Assembly: GCA_021234155.1 (NCBI GenBank)
Contig: JAJEKV010000099.1
Location: 549,585 to 613,584 of the forward strand
Direction: 5' to 3'
DNA length: 64,000 nucleotides
Source: Isoetes taiwanensis
Lineage: Eukaryota > Streptophyta > Lycopodiopsida > Isoetales > Isoetaceae
In this document: positions 48,821-60,100 of the stretch, piece after piece
How positions within the stretch are numbered: position 1 is the stretch's first letter
How the letters are laid out: each line of letters starts with the position of its first letter
Program-made: the position numbers and the translations under genes
The notes under the pieces: model-generated
Database searches by the model: none
What the model was told of the DNA's origin: nothing
Seen by the model: only the letters and a program-made list of their open reading frames with translations

Positions 48821-48934
48821 GCTTCAAGTCACTTGGTCTGCCATTCCGGCGTGACCGGTGACCCGCTCCCGGCTAACGCCGGTCGCGGGACCCCACCGGT
48901 ACACACCGGAATGGCATCCCAAGTGCCTTGAAGC
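48821..48934. repeat. 114-bp hairpin with GC-rich top
   Basis: Outer arms 48821-48853 and 48902-48934 match at about 28 of 33 positions (GCTTCAAG..CACTTGG..TGCCATTCCGG). The loop pairs further (ACCGGTG with CACCGGT, and GACCGGC-like pairing), so nearly the whole segment can fold. It lies downstream of the SIL1-like gene. Confidence 0.8.
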
Positions 48935-49447
48935 TTTCTTGGGTCAACGTTCCTTTTATGAAAAAAAACTGTGTGTTGCAACCATTCTTTTAATTGCAGT
49001 CTATGTTTTTCCAAGTATAGATTACAAAAAACTGAAAAAGTCTACAACAATAAAGTGGCACCACTAATAATACAAGTGGTATAAAAGAGGTAATATATAC
49101 AAATGCCTGTATAGGCTCATAACTTCCCAAGCTTATACATTCAATCGTAGGAGTAAATGAACACTGGATCTCAGGCATGAGTGAACATCTAATAAGCATG
49201 TTGTAGAAGACCCTGCCAATACATTGAACCTAGTTCCTCCAAAAAGCAGCCAGCAACTATTGTGTAATGCTTTCCTGAATAAATTCATCATTGATTAGTC
49301 TCATCTCTATACAAAAACTGCTTTTAGCAATGTTTAAGCATCTGATGGAAGGTAAACAATGCATACCCTATTTAGGCAAAGCCATAATTGCAAATTTCCC
49401 TTTTCAGCACATCTTTATGCATCTGTAGTCTGGAGTCACTCTATGAG

Positions 49448-51585
49448 CTACAATTCTGACTTCTCCTGGCTATCATCTAGAGACATGAGTTGAAGAATCT
49501 CTTGGTATGTCTTCTCCAAATCATGAGCGAAATCCAAGTGATCGTCATCCTGCATGAGTTCTTGCAGTCGCAGCTTGACATGTTTCAATGCAGCATCCAG
49601 ACCACAAAAGTCTCGAAGAACATCAATTAATGGTACTGTCCAAACGAGCAAGACTTAGTGCTGCTGTTAATGCCTATTAGAAAAAATAATAGCAGTTAGT
49701 AGCAAGTCCCACTACTGAAAACTGTAGGAATGTCTTAAAGTCTTGTAGGCATAACAACACACCTTTTCTTGTGTATCCAAATCTGCTTCCTTCATAAGCT
49801 CAACAATACATTTCAATAGAACCCTGGTTGGTCCATGTCTCAAAAGCCTTCCTCCAAATTCAAGCTGTTGTTCGGCAAGATCAGCAACAAGGAACAGTAT
49901 CTTCTTCCTAAGCCGTATGTCGGCACTTTTATTGCTTAAGATGTCCTACAAGTTTGATAGTGTCAGAATCACAACTCTACAGCCCAAAGAAAAGACTTTG
50001 CAAGATTAACTACCTGCAGTAAAGATGATCCATCTTCAAGGTAAAAGACTTCCTGGCCAGATGGATAATTTCGAATAACAGCTGAAACAGCATACAATGC
50101 TTTCACAGCTTCTTCCGTGCAATTAGAACGTACCATTTTCATCAACCGCGGTAGTACACCAAGTTGCAATATCTAGATTTGACAACAGAAGAATTCAGAC
50201 GCATTACAAAGTTATCCCACTGAAAATCAATAATCCCAACACCTAAGTTGTTAGTGTGAACACAAGTGAAATGTGCTCCCTCCTAAACTTATGAAATATT
50301 TCCACCCCTAGTAATAATTCATTCCAGATTTTTTAAGCATGCACAAAAAAGATCAACAAAAGAACCAAATGAAAAAATGCTAACACCAGCTTTTCGTGCA
50401 ATTTGTCCATAACAAACGGTCACAATAATAAAAGGATGGCACATATAAGTTTGCACATGTGCATACCTGATTCTGAACAACTGGATTATTTTGGGAAGCC
50501 TTTCCAAGAACCCATGCTGCTGTTATCCGAAGTTCCTCCTCTGCCCTCTCCAGTTGTTTGACAATAGCTACAAGGCCTCCAAATTTGTTTAGATCTGCCA
50601 TACCTTCAACAAACACACCTCAGTCGACTATTTTTTGTAATAAAGGTTTACAAAAAAAACTTAGCATCATATTCAAATCACTAAAAAAGATGATTTTGAC
50701 TGCTTATACATGAGGCATAGACAGGACAAATAAAAAAAGGTTTTCACATATACAATAGAACAATTACCATTGGCATTGTCAATTGGCTCAACGAGTATAA
50801 GAAGTTCCTCCAATGCACGCTGATGATCCTCTGCTGGCAAAGATAAATTGTTTAAATCTTCTACAGCAGTCTTCATCAATTCGGCATCTGATGGCATCCT
50901 TAATTTATCCATTAACTCCTGCAAGAAGAAAACAAATTTAGACAGTGCTCATTAGACAAAATGACTGGCATTATTATCACACAAAATGCAACACCAAATA
51001 TGATGCTTATTGAACCTTGATTTCAGAACGACGCTTCGCAAGTTCTTCAGGAGTTAACCTTTTAGCTTCCTGTGCAGCATGCTTTAACTTTGTTGGATCT
51101 GAGTTTCCTGCAAAAAGGACCAAGTTTTGTGGAGTTAATTCAGACTGATAAGGTTCTAGCACTCTTAGACGTGGCTGCCAAACAGCTAACTTTTTTGACA
51201 AATTTGACAAATTGGATTAAGCTCCTGCACTGTATAAAATAACATAACACCAGTGCGAAACTCATGGAGCAAGCGTCCCTGAGATGCTTTGCAGAAAGGG
51301 CGGCATATTCACTTCTTATCTTAAAGTGTATATTATTATAGAACAACAAGTACCTATAGCCCATTGAAGCATGCCGTCCAATGAAGAAAACCCAGGATCA
51401 GCATCCTCTAAATCCTTCTCCAACGCATCTGCATCTAAAGCTGTAACCCAAGTGTGCCTGCTACCATTTGCATTAAATGTGCCGTCTGCAGTCTTAGACA
51501 AAGCTCCAGCAACTTCTATCGTGAAACAGCAAACCAGCAGGCAAGTGCCTAGAACCATAATCTGAAGCAGATCTTTCCGACCCAT
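49448..51585 (-). CDS. SIL1/Fes1-type Hsp70 nucleotide-exchange factor, ER, seven exons
   Basis: This class of armadillo-repeat protein releases ADP from Hsp70; the SIL1 branch serves BiP in the ER. Exons on the minus strand, with GT/AG borders: 51585-51354, 51107-51016, 50918-50768, 50594-50467, 50172-50014, 49945-49763 and 49673-49448. The chosen ATG (51585) opens a signal peptide (DLLQIMVLGTCLLVCCF). Then come FSSLDGMLQWAIGNSDPTKL, PSDAELMKTAVEDLNNLSL, ELLILVEPIDNANDLNKFGG, AAWVLGKASQNNPVVQNQ and CTEEAVKALYAVSAVIRNYP, all typical of the plant family. The end is QEKSEL, a KDEL-like retrieval tail. One extra base in exon 7 (near 49637, an ATTAATT run) breaks the frame: as written the protein stops after about 331 residues, whereas the continuing frame would give 389. 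This is either a loss allele or a base-calling error. Family very sure; ER location inferred from the signal peptide and tail. Confidence 0.9.
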
Positions 51586-52018
51586 CCCAACCAATCTGCC
51601 TGGATTTGGGGAGATTAAGCGAGATAATCTCTATTTGCAATGCGCAAAGCGAATATAGCAGAATTATGGTCGATTCGGATTGTCGATTCAACTTGGGCGC
51701 TTGGCTGCTCCGGATTGAGGAAGCGAAGAAACGGATTGAAGAGGAAACGTGTCCCAAGGGCTCAGATGTACAGGGCGCTGACGTGGTAAGATCCGATCCT
51801 TTTCTACCGACCTTTACAATACTAGGAATGACGAGCCTTTTTATTGCCTTTAAGGGTAAACCCTAGGGATGGAGGGGGTGAAAATTCACGGATATTTTTA
51901 AATAAAAGGTGGATATTTGTGGAGGCAGTTGAATCGAGGGCTGGGATAAAACATGGGGAGTAAGGGAAAGCCTTGTGAACCGGGGAGCACTCGCAATTCA
52001 TTGAATTCATGATGGAGG

Positions 52019-52106
52019 AAACGCAATGGGGGAGGGGTTTCCTAAAATAAACCCCTAGCCCAGAAGGCCCGGGGTTTATTTTAGGAAACCCCAAGCCATT
52101 GCGGTT
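52019..52106. repeat. Hairpin upstream of the SIL1-like gene (36-bp arms)
   Basis: Arms 52019-52055 and 52071-52106 pair with a few mismatches; the inner 22 bases (GGGGTTTCCTAAAATAAACC core) are perfect. The loop is about 15 bases. It lies about 430 bp upstream of the ATG of the minus-strand SIL1-like gene, so it may be a MITE in the promoter region. Confidence 0.85.
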
Positions 52107-53185
52107 ATTGCCCACGAAAACGGGTCCATTGTGGAGGAAATTTTTGCTAGCAAAAAAAATTTGTTCTACTACAGAGTACCACCTAATCGGCCTTTTCTCG
52201 CCCAAATCACCTTTGCCCGCATTGCATCAACTGCTAAGGCTAAGGCTTCCGGCTAAGGCTTTTAGAGCTTCCGAGCTATGGCTATGGCTTCTGAATAGAT
52301 TGAAAATCCCGCCAGAGCTTCAAGTGCCCGACGATGAAAATCCCGGCTTTAGAGCTTCCTACTAAGGCTTCGTGAGCTTCCGAGCTATGGCTATGTCTTC
52401 CGGCTATGGCTTTCAACGCTTCGTGAGCTTCCCGGCTATGGCTTTCAAAAAACCTTCGGAGGTTTTTGGCAGAGCATCAAGGCCGCCGCCGAGCTCGAAC
52501 CGGGCTGGTTTCTTGTTTTTAACAAAAGCATAAAAAATAAGAAATTTCCTCCCTGTGGACGTTTACGATGCAGCATTCGGAAATGACCTGATGCTTCTTC
52601 ACATGCCACTTATATTTGATGGTCCAGGATTTGCAATTGCATTCCTAGAGCAGCTTGGATTTTTCCAGCTGTTAGACTATGTGGGCTGCCATTTAACTGC
52701 GTAGAAAGTATTGTGATCGAATTTTTGTGCATGTCTATATGTAGTGGATGTGTTGCTTGTGCATAAGCATGAGAGGTTTTCTAAAAAAGCCTTCGTTCTT
52801 GGTGCCTCAATGCATGTGGATTTTGCATTGCAGAGAAACAAGCAGAATATAGGCCGCAGATATGTAAAGATCTTCCATAGTAGAAAATAGGACTATTGCG
52901 TCAAAAATGAAAGGACGGAAGGCTGGTAATGGTCAAATTTCTGCAAATGCACTACTTTCTAGGAAAGTACTATTTATAGAAGGATAAATAGATCATACTT
53001 GTGTCCTTAAACTTTGAGAGCTCCCATCTTCAGCTTCTAAAAAAAATATTATAGATTTTCTTGAAGAATTTGACTTAAGAAAGGGCAAGATGGGAGCCTC
53101 AGGAAAACATTGTTCATTTCTAAAGAGCTTTTGCTTCGATTTTGAAATCCACTTCATCAAGCTTCAATTGAAACAAGGTGCCAAG
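52107..53185. other. No gene; CTTCCGAGCTATGGCT repeats at 52230-52450
   Basis: Short degenerate repeats of GAGCTTCCGAGCTATGGCT and GGCTATGGCTTTC fill 52230-52450. The rest is unique AT-rich DNA without a recognised gene. Confidence 0.55.
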
Positions 53186-53189
53186 CTAT

Positions 53190-54811
53190 CTGAAGTTTAT
53201 AATTTTTTTTTTTTTTGAAAGACGACAATCTATTATCAAGGAAAATCAAGATACATACAAGGGATCTGTGACATGGGACTCAAAACCTAGAGGACGAAAT
53301 AGTCCACTAAGCAAAACCACCCATACACAGAATATAATCATACTCCTTGTGCCACCTTGAGGCGTTTAATAGCCTCATCACAATCATCAGGTCCTGGGTC
53401 ATCGAGATGATCATCAACAGACATCAAATTATCATGCCACTGAATAGTACGAGGCAGGATAGCCTCGTGAGATGACATAACAGACTTCTCCCTCGCTGCC
53501 TTCTTCTAATTGACCCGTTGCCATGGCTCTTCAGCGCACTGAGCATTAGGACCATCAGCCATAACAACCTCAGAAGCATGAGAGGCAGAAGCAACATCGT
53601 GGAGAGTAGTAGGAACTATAACTGCAGCTGATGGTGCTAAGGGTGACACCACCGGAACGGTATGTAGAGCATCTTCCATAGCTGAGGAATGTAAAGCAAC
53701 CGGCAAAGGTTGATCATGAATAGATAAAGAAGTAATAATGGGAGCTTGAACCTGGGAAGAATGTTGAATAGATGCTTGAGACGCACGAGTACCTCGACGA
53801 AAGCTAACAAAAGCCTCCTTATCAGGAAACAAACGGGCTAGAAGCTTAAGATCCAACTTTTATACCAAGGCCCACAACCGCAAAGGCGAGTCCAATCGGG
53901 CATAGAAACACAAATTCTTGGACTATTCATGATGGAGTGTAAGATATGAACCCCAAGTCCCGTTGCAATTGCAACTAGGAGTTGATGAGCCATTAGATCA
54001 GGAGGAAGATTAGGTAACGAGAACCAGCAAGGCATCTTTAATGCAATGCACGAACCATATCTCGTGTAAAGCCAGGAGAATAATATCGGGTACATTATAT
54101 ATTCCCCACCAAGTGGATCAATCCTCTTGATACCAAAGAGTCCACTACATCACTACTTTCAAACATAATAAGAACAAAGTTTTTGCCAAGAACTTGATGG
54201 ACTCAAAAGGGAGGAAATTGAAGGCGCCCCTCAAAAGCCGAGATAACCAAACACCTAACCGAGAAAAATCTAAATAGCCACCAAAGAAAATACCCAAGAA
54301 CCGCAAGACAGAAGATAAGTTCTCACAAGACTTAATATGAGCTTGATGGTCCACCTCAACCACGTGAATACCGTGATGCTTGAACTACACTCGACAAATC
54401 GATCGATAGAATATGTCATCCGAGGCAATTGTTGTTGAAGTTGAATCTGCCGGGGCTTTCAATGTGTCCAAGATTGCCGCATAACTCCTCCTTACCCCTT
54501 TAGACAATACCTGTAAAGCAGCTGCTACCCTTGCCTTCCTAGATGCATTAGATATATCCTTACAAAGCCGATCACTAAATATTTGATATGAAACTTTTGT
54601 ACTCGAATCAGATGACTTCCAAGCACTATCATTTGCCTGAGGCTGAGGAACTACATTAGGATTGGAATCTGTACCTATTTGATGCAAATTCCCATTAACT
54701 TCCGCTCCCTTATTCGCAACGCCTTGCAAGGGAGGAAAATTCCTTTCTTCAAGAACCACTGGAGTAGCCACCACCGAAGGCAAAGAGCTTCCGGCTGAAG
54801 TTTATAATTTT
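53190..54811 (-). mobile_element. Truncated L1-type LINE with target-site duplication
   Basis: A 17-bp direct repeat CTGAAGTTTATAATTTT flanks the insert (53190-53206 and 54795-54811). A poly-T run at 53203-53216 is the minus-strand poly(A) tail. Inside, the minus strand reads as broken ORF1 (gag-like RNA-binding protein): 54783-54385 (NFPPLQG start region, then VSYQIFSDRLCKDISNASRK), WFSLPNLPPDLMAHQLLVAI near 54030-53970 (the plant LINE DUF4283-like core) and a Ser/Ala/Pro-rich tail (53856-53506) with one stop. No reverse transcriptase lies between ORF1 and the tail, so it is an internally deleted or ORF1-only copy about 1.6 kb long. Confidence 0.85.
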
Positions 54812-55245
54812 GTTGGCTTGATTTTTACAACTGTAGTTTCAAGTTTGCCAATATTATCATAAATGATATGTTTCGTTAAAAAATTATCTGAGTTCTTTGT
54901 TAATATATTTTGCAGTAGTTTTCTTTCTGAAGGCATATCTCCATAAGCTTGCATTATGTGTTATCCTAGCAAGTACCTTAATGTTCCCGATTGTCTAGTA
55001 TCATCATTACTGCAAAGGTTTTTCTCTTGAAAACTTTCAAGGCAGGGGTTTTCTAATCATAGTACTAATGGTTGTACTAGCCCATTGCATGGTCCCATGG
55101 CCTCTTGGTTTTCGTGGACGTTAAAAAATCTATTCATTCTTTTGATATTTATAGACGAATTAATCTTTGGTTTTCTACTTCTAATTAATTTATTGTTCAT
55201 ATTTGTGTCATTTCTTCACTTTAGTCTATCCAGTTTTTTTTCTTT
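54812..55245. other. No gene recognised
   Basis: AT-rich stretch between two LINE copies. The open frame 55085-55357 (plus) is hydrophobic because of T-rich DNA and is not called. Confidence 0.4.
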
Positions 55246-55536
55246 TCCCTTTTTTTTAGTTGAAAGATGTCAATCTTTAATTAACCAAAAGTCAAATACA
55301 AGTAAAAATTCAAAGACCGAAATAAAACCTCAAAGGGTAAGCATGGAAATCCACTGAATGGATCAACCTGCTTATGCATAAAATTGCACATCAAAAACTT
55401 CTTAAAGATCATGCGCCTCTTACGAGAGAAAAATGAAGAACAATGTTAAGACTTAGTTATATTACCTTGAGCATATCAGAGAATACCATCATCTGCCATA
55501 TCCATACCTTTGAAGACCACCAGTCTTCATCTTTTT
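55246..55536 (-). mobile_element. 3' end of a second LINE copy
   Basis: A T run followed by GTTGAAAGATGTCAATCTTT, AATTAACCA and TCAAATACAAG parallels the 3' end of the LINE at 53.2 kb (TTGAAAGACGACAATCTATT ... ATACATACAAG). It therefore looks like a related tail on the minus strand. The remainder of the copy is missing or cut by the LTR that begins at 55537. Confidence 0.5.
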
Positions 55537-57156
55537 TGTGACGCTCCCTGAACATATACGACCCCCTGTATATACATACGGGACTTTTCCTCCCATGGCA
55601 ACCAACTTGTTATAAGCGTGGCCCCCTCCGCCTAACTCGGGCCGCCTATAATAAGACGCCAAGGAAGGACACAGAGGGGTCATTCGCCCACGCTTCAATG
55701 GGCTTCAATGTGGAAGCGTGAATACAAGGGTTAGTACACAGCATAAATCACATATAAATAACCACCACGAAGGGTGGCACATCCATCCAAATACCAACGC
55801 AAAGAATATGCATCTAAACCTAAGAAAACACCCCAAACCCCGTGTTCTACCCCTGCCTCGTGACTTCGTGAGGATAGGGGGGACGGCTCGGCCTCAAGAG
55901 ATCGCCACAGCATTGAGGTATAACCCGGCTTTGGCGGGGCATAGAACATCTGGGCTAGGGTTGTCCACTCCATCCGCCTCCCGGCACACTTTGCGTGATG
56001 GGTCATTCACGCTTATGGCTTCGCTTATAGCCTTCCTGAGATGCAGGCTCGAGGCATCACCCCGCCGAGCCTACCTGTGGTTCATGAAGCCCCTGGTCCG
56101 ATGAGGCGTGTCGGAAGCCGCCCCTTCCGTAATCACAAGGGTTTCATGGGTGAGCTAGAGAATACGCCGCATCAGCCACCCCCCGCATCCGCACTCACTT
56201 ACTCACCCTAAATCTACTCAAAGTGCAAGGTGCCCCATACGGGTCACACCTCTACACCCGTGGAGTGTCGACTCCATACCCGCCCTCTACGCGGACGGCC
56301 ATCGTGCCTAGCCCATCAGTAGGAGTCTCGTGAGCCTTTATGTTCATGCAAGACCCCACCTCCACTTCACCACTGTGGTTCCTTGTGCGGTGCTAAGCCA
56401 CCCATAGCATCTATGACCGGTGGGCTCTTGTGCACAGCCGCATCTAACGGGTAATACAGGGCTCTATCTAGGAGCATACTACAATAAATGGGCTCAGAGG
56501 TCTCTATCCCCCCTTAATTCCCCCATTTCCGAATAATACTAGGCAAAGAACCATCAATCCATCCTTTGAAAGCAATCCCGTAATCGAATATAAAGAGAAC
56601 GAACTTACCTTTACAATCAAGGGTTAGTTCCTACGAGTATAAATACAGAGAGAACAGACAACCAACCCAACATGTGCCCAACAGGGGCGCTATCCTAGAA
56701 TTCACAACTACACTAGCCACCCACCTGTGTTTCTGCTGGACCCGTTATCGTTGGGGATTTCCATCTTCTGCCTTGGTGTTCAGCTCCGTCACAAGGGTGG
56801 CGCCCAACCGCCAAGGTGGCGCCGCCTCGTCACAAGGGTGGCGCCCACCGCCAAGGTGAATAGTGGTCTGATATGGGGGTGGTGATCCACCTTATTGGTC
56901 TCAATTAGCATTACCATGTTAGCCAATCGATGGTGACCACGCATGCTTCTTCCCAAACCATAATTAACTTAATTATGCCTTTTAAATATGAGTTCCTTAA
57001 TTATAGGTTATTATCTTTAATAATTAAATTAGCATAGCTAATTTAATCCCTTTTAAGTCAACCCCCTAGGTTACTATACCACATGGTGGCGATTCAGATC
57101 GGGTGATTTGTCAATATATTTATACGTATACCGTGATAAATACTTGGAACGCCACA
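55537..57156 (-). repeat. 3' long terminal repeat of the chromovirus (1.62 kb)
   Basis: On the minus strand the segment starts TGTGGCGTTCC (57156) and ends GGAGCGTCACA (55537), giving TG...CA ends with an 11-bp imperfect inverted repeat. Directly upstream on the minus strand lies the purine-rich CTAAGGAGGGAGAA, a fitting polypurine tract, and beyond it the chromodomain-encoding internal region. A matching second LTR was not found within the window. Confidence 0.75.
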
Positions 57157-60100
57157 TTCTCCCTCCTTAGAATTAATGTCCCCTCAAGATTGGGTTAGAT
57201 ACAAATATAGTAAATGACATTCTCAAGGAAGGAAATTCCTTATTTTGTAAGGTAATATATTAAAACTTCAAAGTTTACAAATGCTTTAAGCACCAAAGTG
57301 CGCTCACATGATTATCATAATTAAAAAGTGCAAGGACCCAAGTCCAATACCAACATCAGTGGAACAACAAACAGAACATGTAGACAACATAAAGTGAAGA
57401 ATTCGGGCCATCAGCAACCCTCTAACATGGGCAGGTCACGCATCGCTTCATCGGGCCGCATATGTCAATATATCATCAGACGATAAAATGATTAGGTTGT
57501 GGTTGAAGGGTCCACCCCCTAGAAGAAATAAAAGAAAATTTATCTACAAGGAACCTATCATGCCTATTGTTCGCAATTCATTGCGGTGTAAGGAATGGTC
57601 AAGTTCCTATTATAGGCAAGATGAATGCGGCTATCATCTACATGCTTTACAAGCAGTTGGCGGTCGTGTCCACATTGACAGTCCACCACGTCCTAAGGAA
57701 CATGAAGGTGATCCCATCATCGGTAACTGTTGTCAACTATGATGCATCTACCCCTCTACTGCCTGATTTTCGGCGAATCAAGCCTTCAAGCTTACCGCCG
57801 GGAGCGGGGTTGATAGCATCGTTGATGGTGCGGCCTTGAGATTCGCGCATGAAGTCCGGATAGTGCTTCTCAAGGTCTGTTTCCATCACCCACGAGTATC
57901 CTCCACCGCAAGTGTTTCCACTTGACCAAGTATTGCAACATTTGAGTCCTCCTGGTCCGTTTATAAGCTCGATCAAGGAGAGCTTCAGGCACTATCTCTA
58001 GCTGCTCCTCTGTCATTTCCAGGAGGGTTGGGGTTTCCAAAACCTCCTCTGGATCAGGGGTGTGTTGCTTCAGAAGACTCACGCGGAAGACCTTGTGGAT
58101 CTTCGCCGGGCGGCAGATCCAAGCGAGCAAGCCTCGTTTCTCCAACACGCCGTATAATTTTGAACGGTCCGCCCATCCGGGTGCCAACTTCTTTTGCGCT
58201 ACTAATTTTAAGCTTGGCTTGTTTCACTTTTGATCTTAAGCCAAACCGATTCATCCACTCGAAGACTCGTGGGGTTCTCGTGGTTTATCCGCGACACTTT
58301 TTCTCGACGACGCTGCAGCCTAACAAGTACCCACCTAACTTCTTCAACCAAGGCCCCGCATTTCCAAAAAGGAGTTGCCGAGAGACCTCCACTTTAGAAA
58401 CAGGGTTATGCTGTGTGTCCGAGTAAGACATTGATAACCATAGTTTATCATAAAGGGTGACATTCTCGAAGACTCCTGCTTCATGCCGTTGTAGGCAAAC
58501 TCGACCCAGATAAATATAGTCAGCCCATTGGGATTGCTTTTACTCCACACATAACTTTTAACATATCCTCTATAATACGATTGGTACGCTCGCTTGACCA
58601 TCCGCTTGAGGATGATAGGTTGTACTCATAGCAAGCTTGGTCCGATGGTGGCGTAAAAAAATCTTTCCGTAATGCACTTACAAATTTGGGATCCCCGCCG
58701 ATACAATAACTCGTGGCATTCCGGTAACCCTGAAGATCTCCTTTGCGAAAAGCAAGGCGGTGTCAAAGGCGGTCTGCGGGTACCAAGATGGCAAGAAGTG
58801 AGCCATTTTCACAATTTGTCGACGACCACCATTAGTGCATCATATCCACGGAGAGTTCGTGGAAGGCCCACAATAAAATCCATGGTTATGACTTCCCACT
58901 TTGTGTTGGGCACATCCAGAGGTTGCAATTCTCCTGGAACTCTTAATTGCTCTGCCTTGGTTTGCTGACACACCTGGCACTGCTTAATGTATTTAGCAAT
59001 ATCCTTCTTCATCGAAGACCAAAAATAACTAGAGCGGATCTTAAAGTAGGTCTTCATGAACCCTGCATGTCCCGCTATAGGGCTGTTGTGTGTGTCATGG
59101 AGGATTAACTTACGACCCTAAGTCCGAGGTACACACAACTTATTCTTGTGATACAACAAATTGCCCTCTTTCTTATATAAACGAAAAGCTTCAAGGCTCT
59201 TTATCCCGTATGCGTCTCCTTACTCGTGACTACTCCAAATTTCACAAAAACCGGATCCGTGGGCTAAGGTGTGTTGTATCTATTTCCCAAACTCACCGTG
59301 AGTGTAGAAATTGCATTACAATGGGTTCGGGTTACCAAAGGGATGGCGTGATAATGCATCCAAGAACCACATTGTGCTTGCCAGCTTATACATGATCTCA
59401 AAATCATATTCTTCGAGAAATTCCATCCATCTCCTCCGACGGAGGTTGAGATTCGTTGGGTGGATAAATAACTGAGACTTTGGTGATCCGCGGTCCAATC
59501 GAATTTTCTACCAAGGAGGTAGTGTCTCTATATTCGCAAGGCGCCAACAACAACTAACAATTCCCGATCATGGGTAGGATATCGTTTCTCGCCTCGCTCA
59601 TCTTCTTTGAATCATAGGCACAACCCTCCCTCCTCAGATTAGGACTCCACCAAAGGCAATTTGATCTGCGGGCCACTAGTTTATCCTTGTCGATCGTGCA
59701 ACGGAGAACGGTGCCGACGCTAAGGCATCTTTTAAGTCGGGCCGGAAACTTCCCCTCGAACCTTAGTCTTCCAAAGGCTCCATCCAATCCTTCACCTCTC
59801 ATGCTTTGTAAGATTTGTAAGAGGTGCCGCAATCCTTGCAAAATCCTTTTACAAATTTTCGATAGTATCCCGCTAATCCCAAGAAACTTCGGACTTTGGA
59901 GACATTTCTCGAATAGGCCATTCCCTTACGCCTCTATCTTTGCTTCTGACCAGAAGCAATTCCTCCGCAGTAAAATGATATGGCCCAAATAATCAACCTT
60001 TGGAGTGGCAAACTTGCACTTAGAGAACTTGGCAAAAGTCGATGACGCCTTAACTTTTGTAGAGCCAATTTAAGATGTTTCTCATGTCCTCTAGAGTCTT

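Noticed and set aside
51822-52205. 127-codon minus-strand ORF upstream of the SIL1-like gene
   Set aside because: It spans the hairpin and has no homology I recognise; judged a chance frame in the 5' flank.
55718-56104. 128-codon ORF inside the LTR
   Set aside because: It lies within the long terminal repeat and has no domain.
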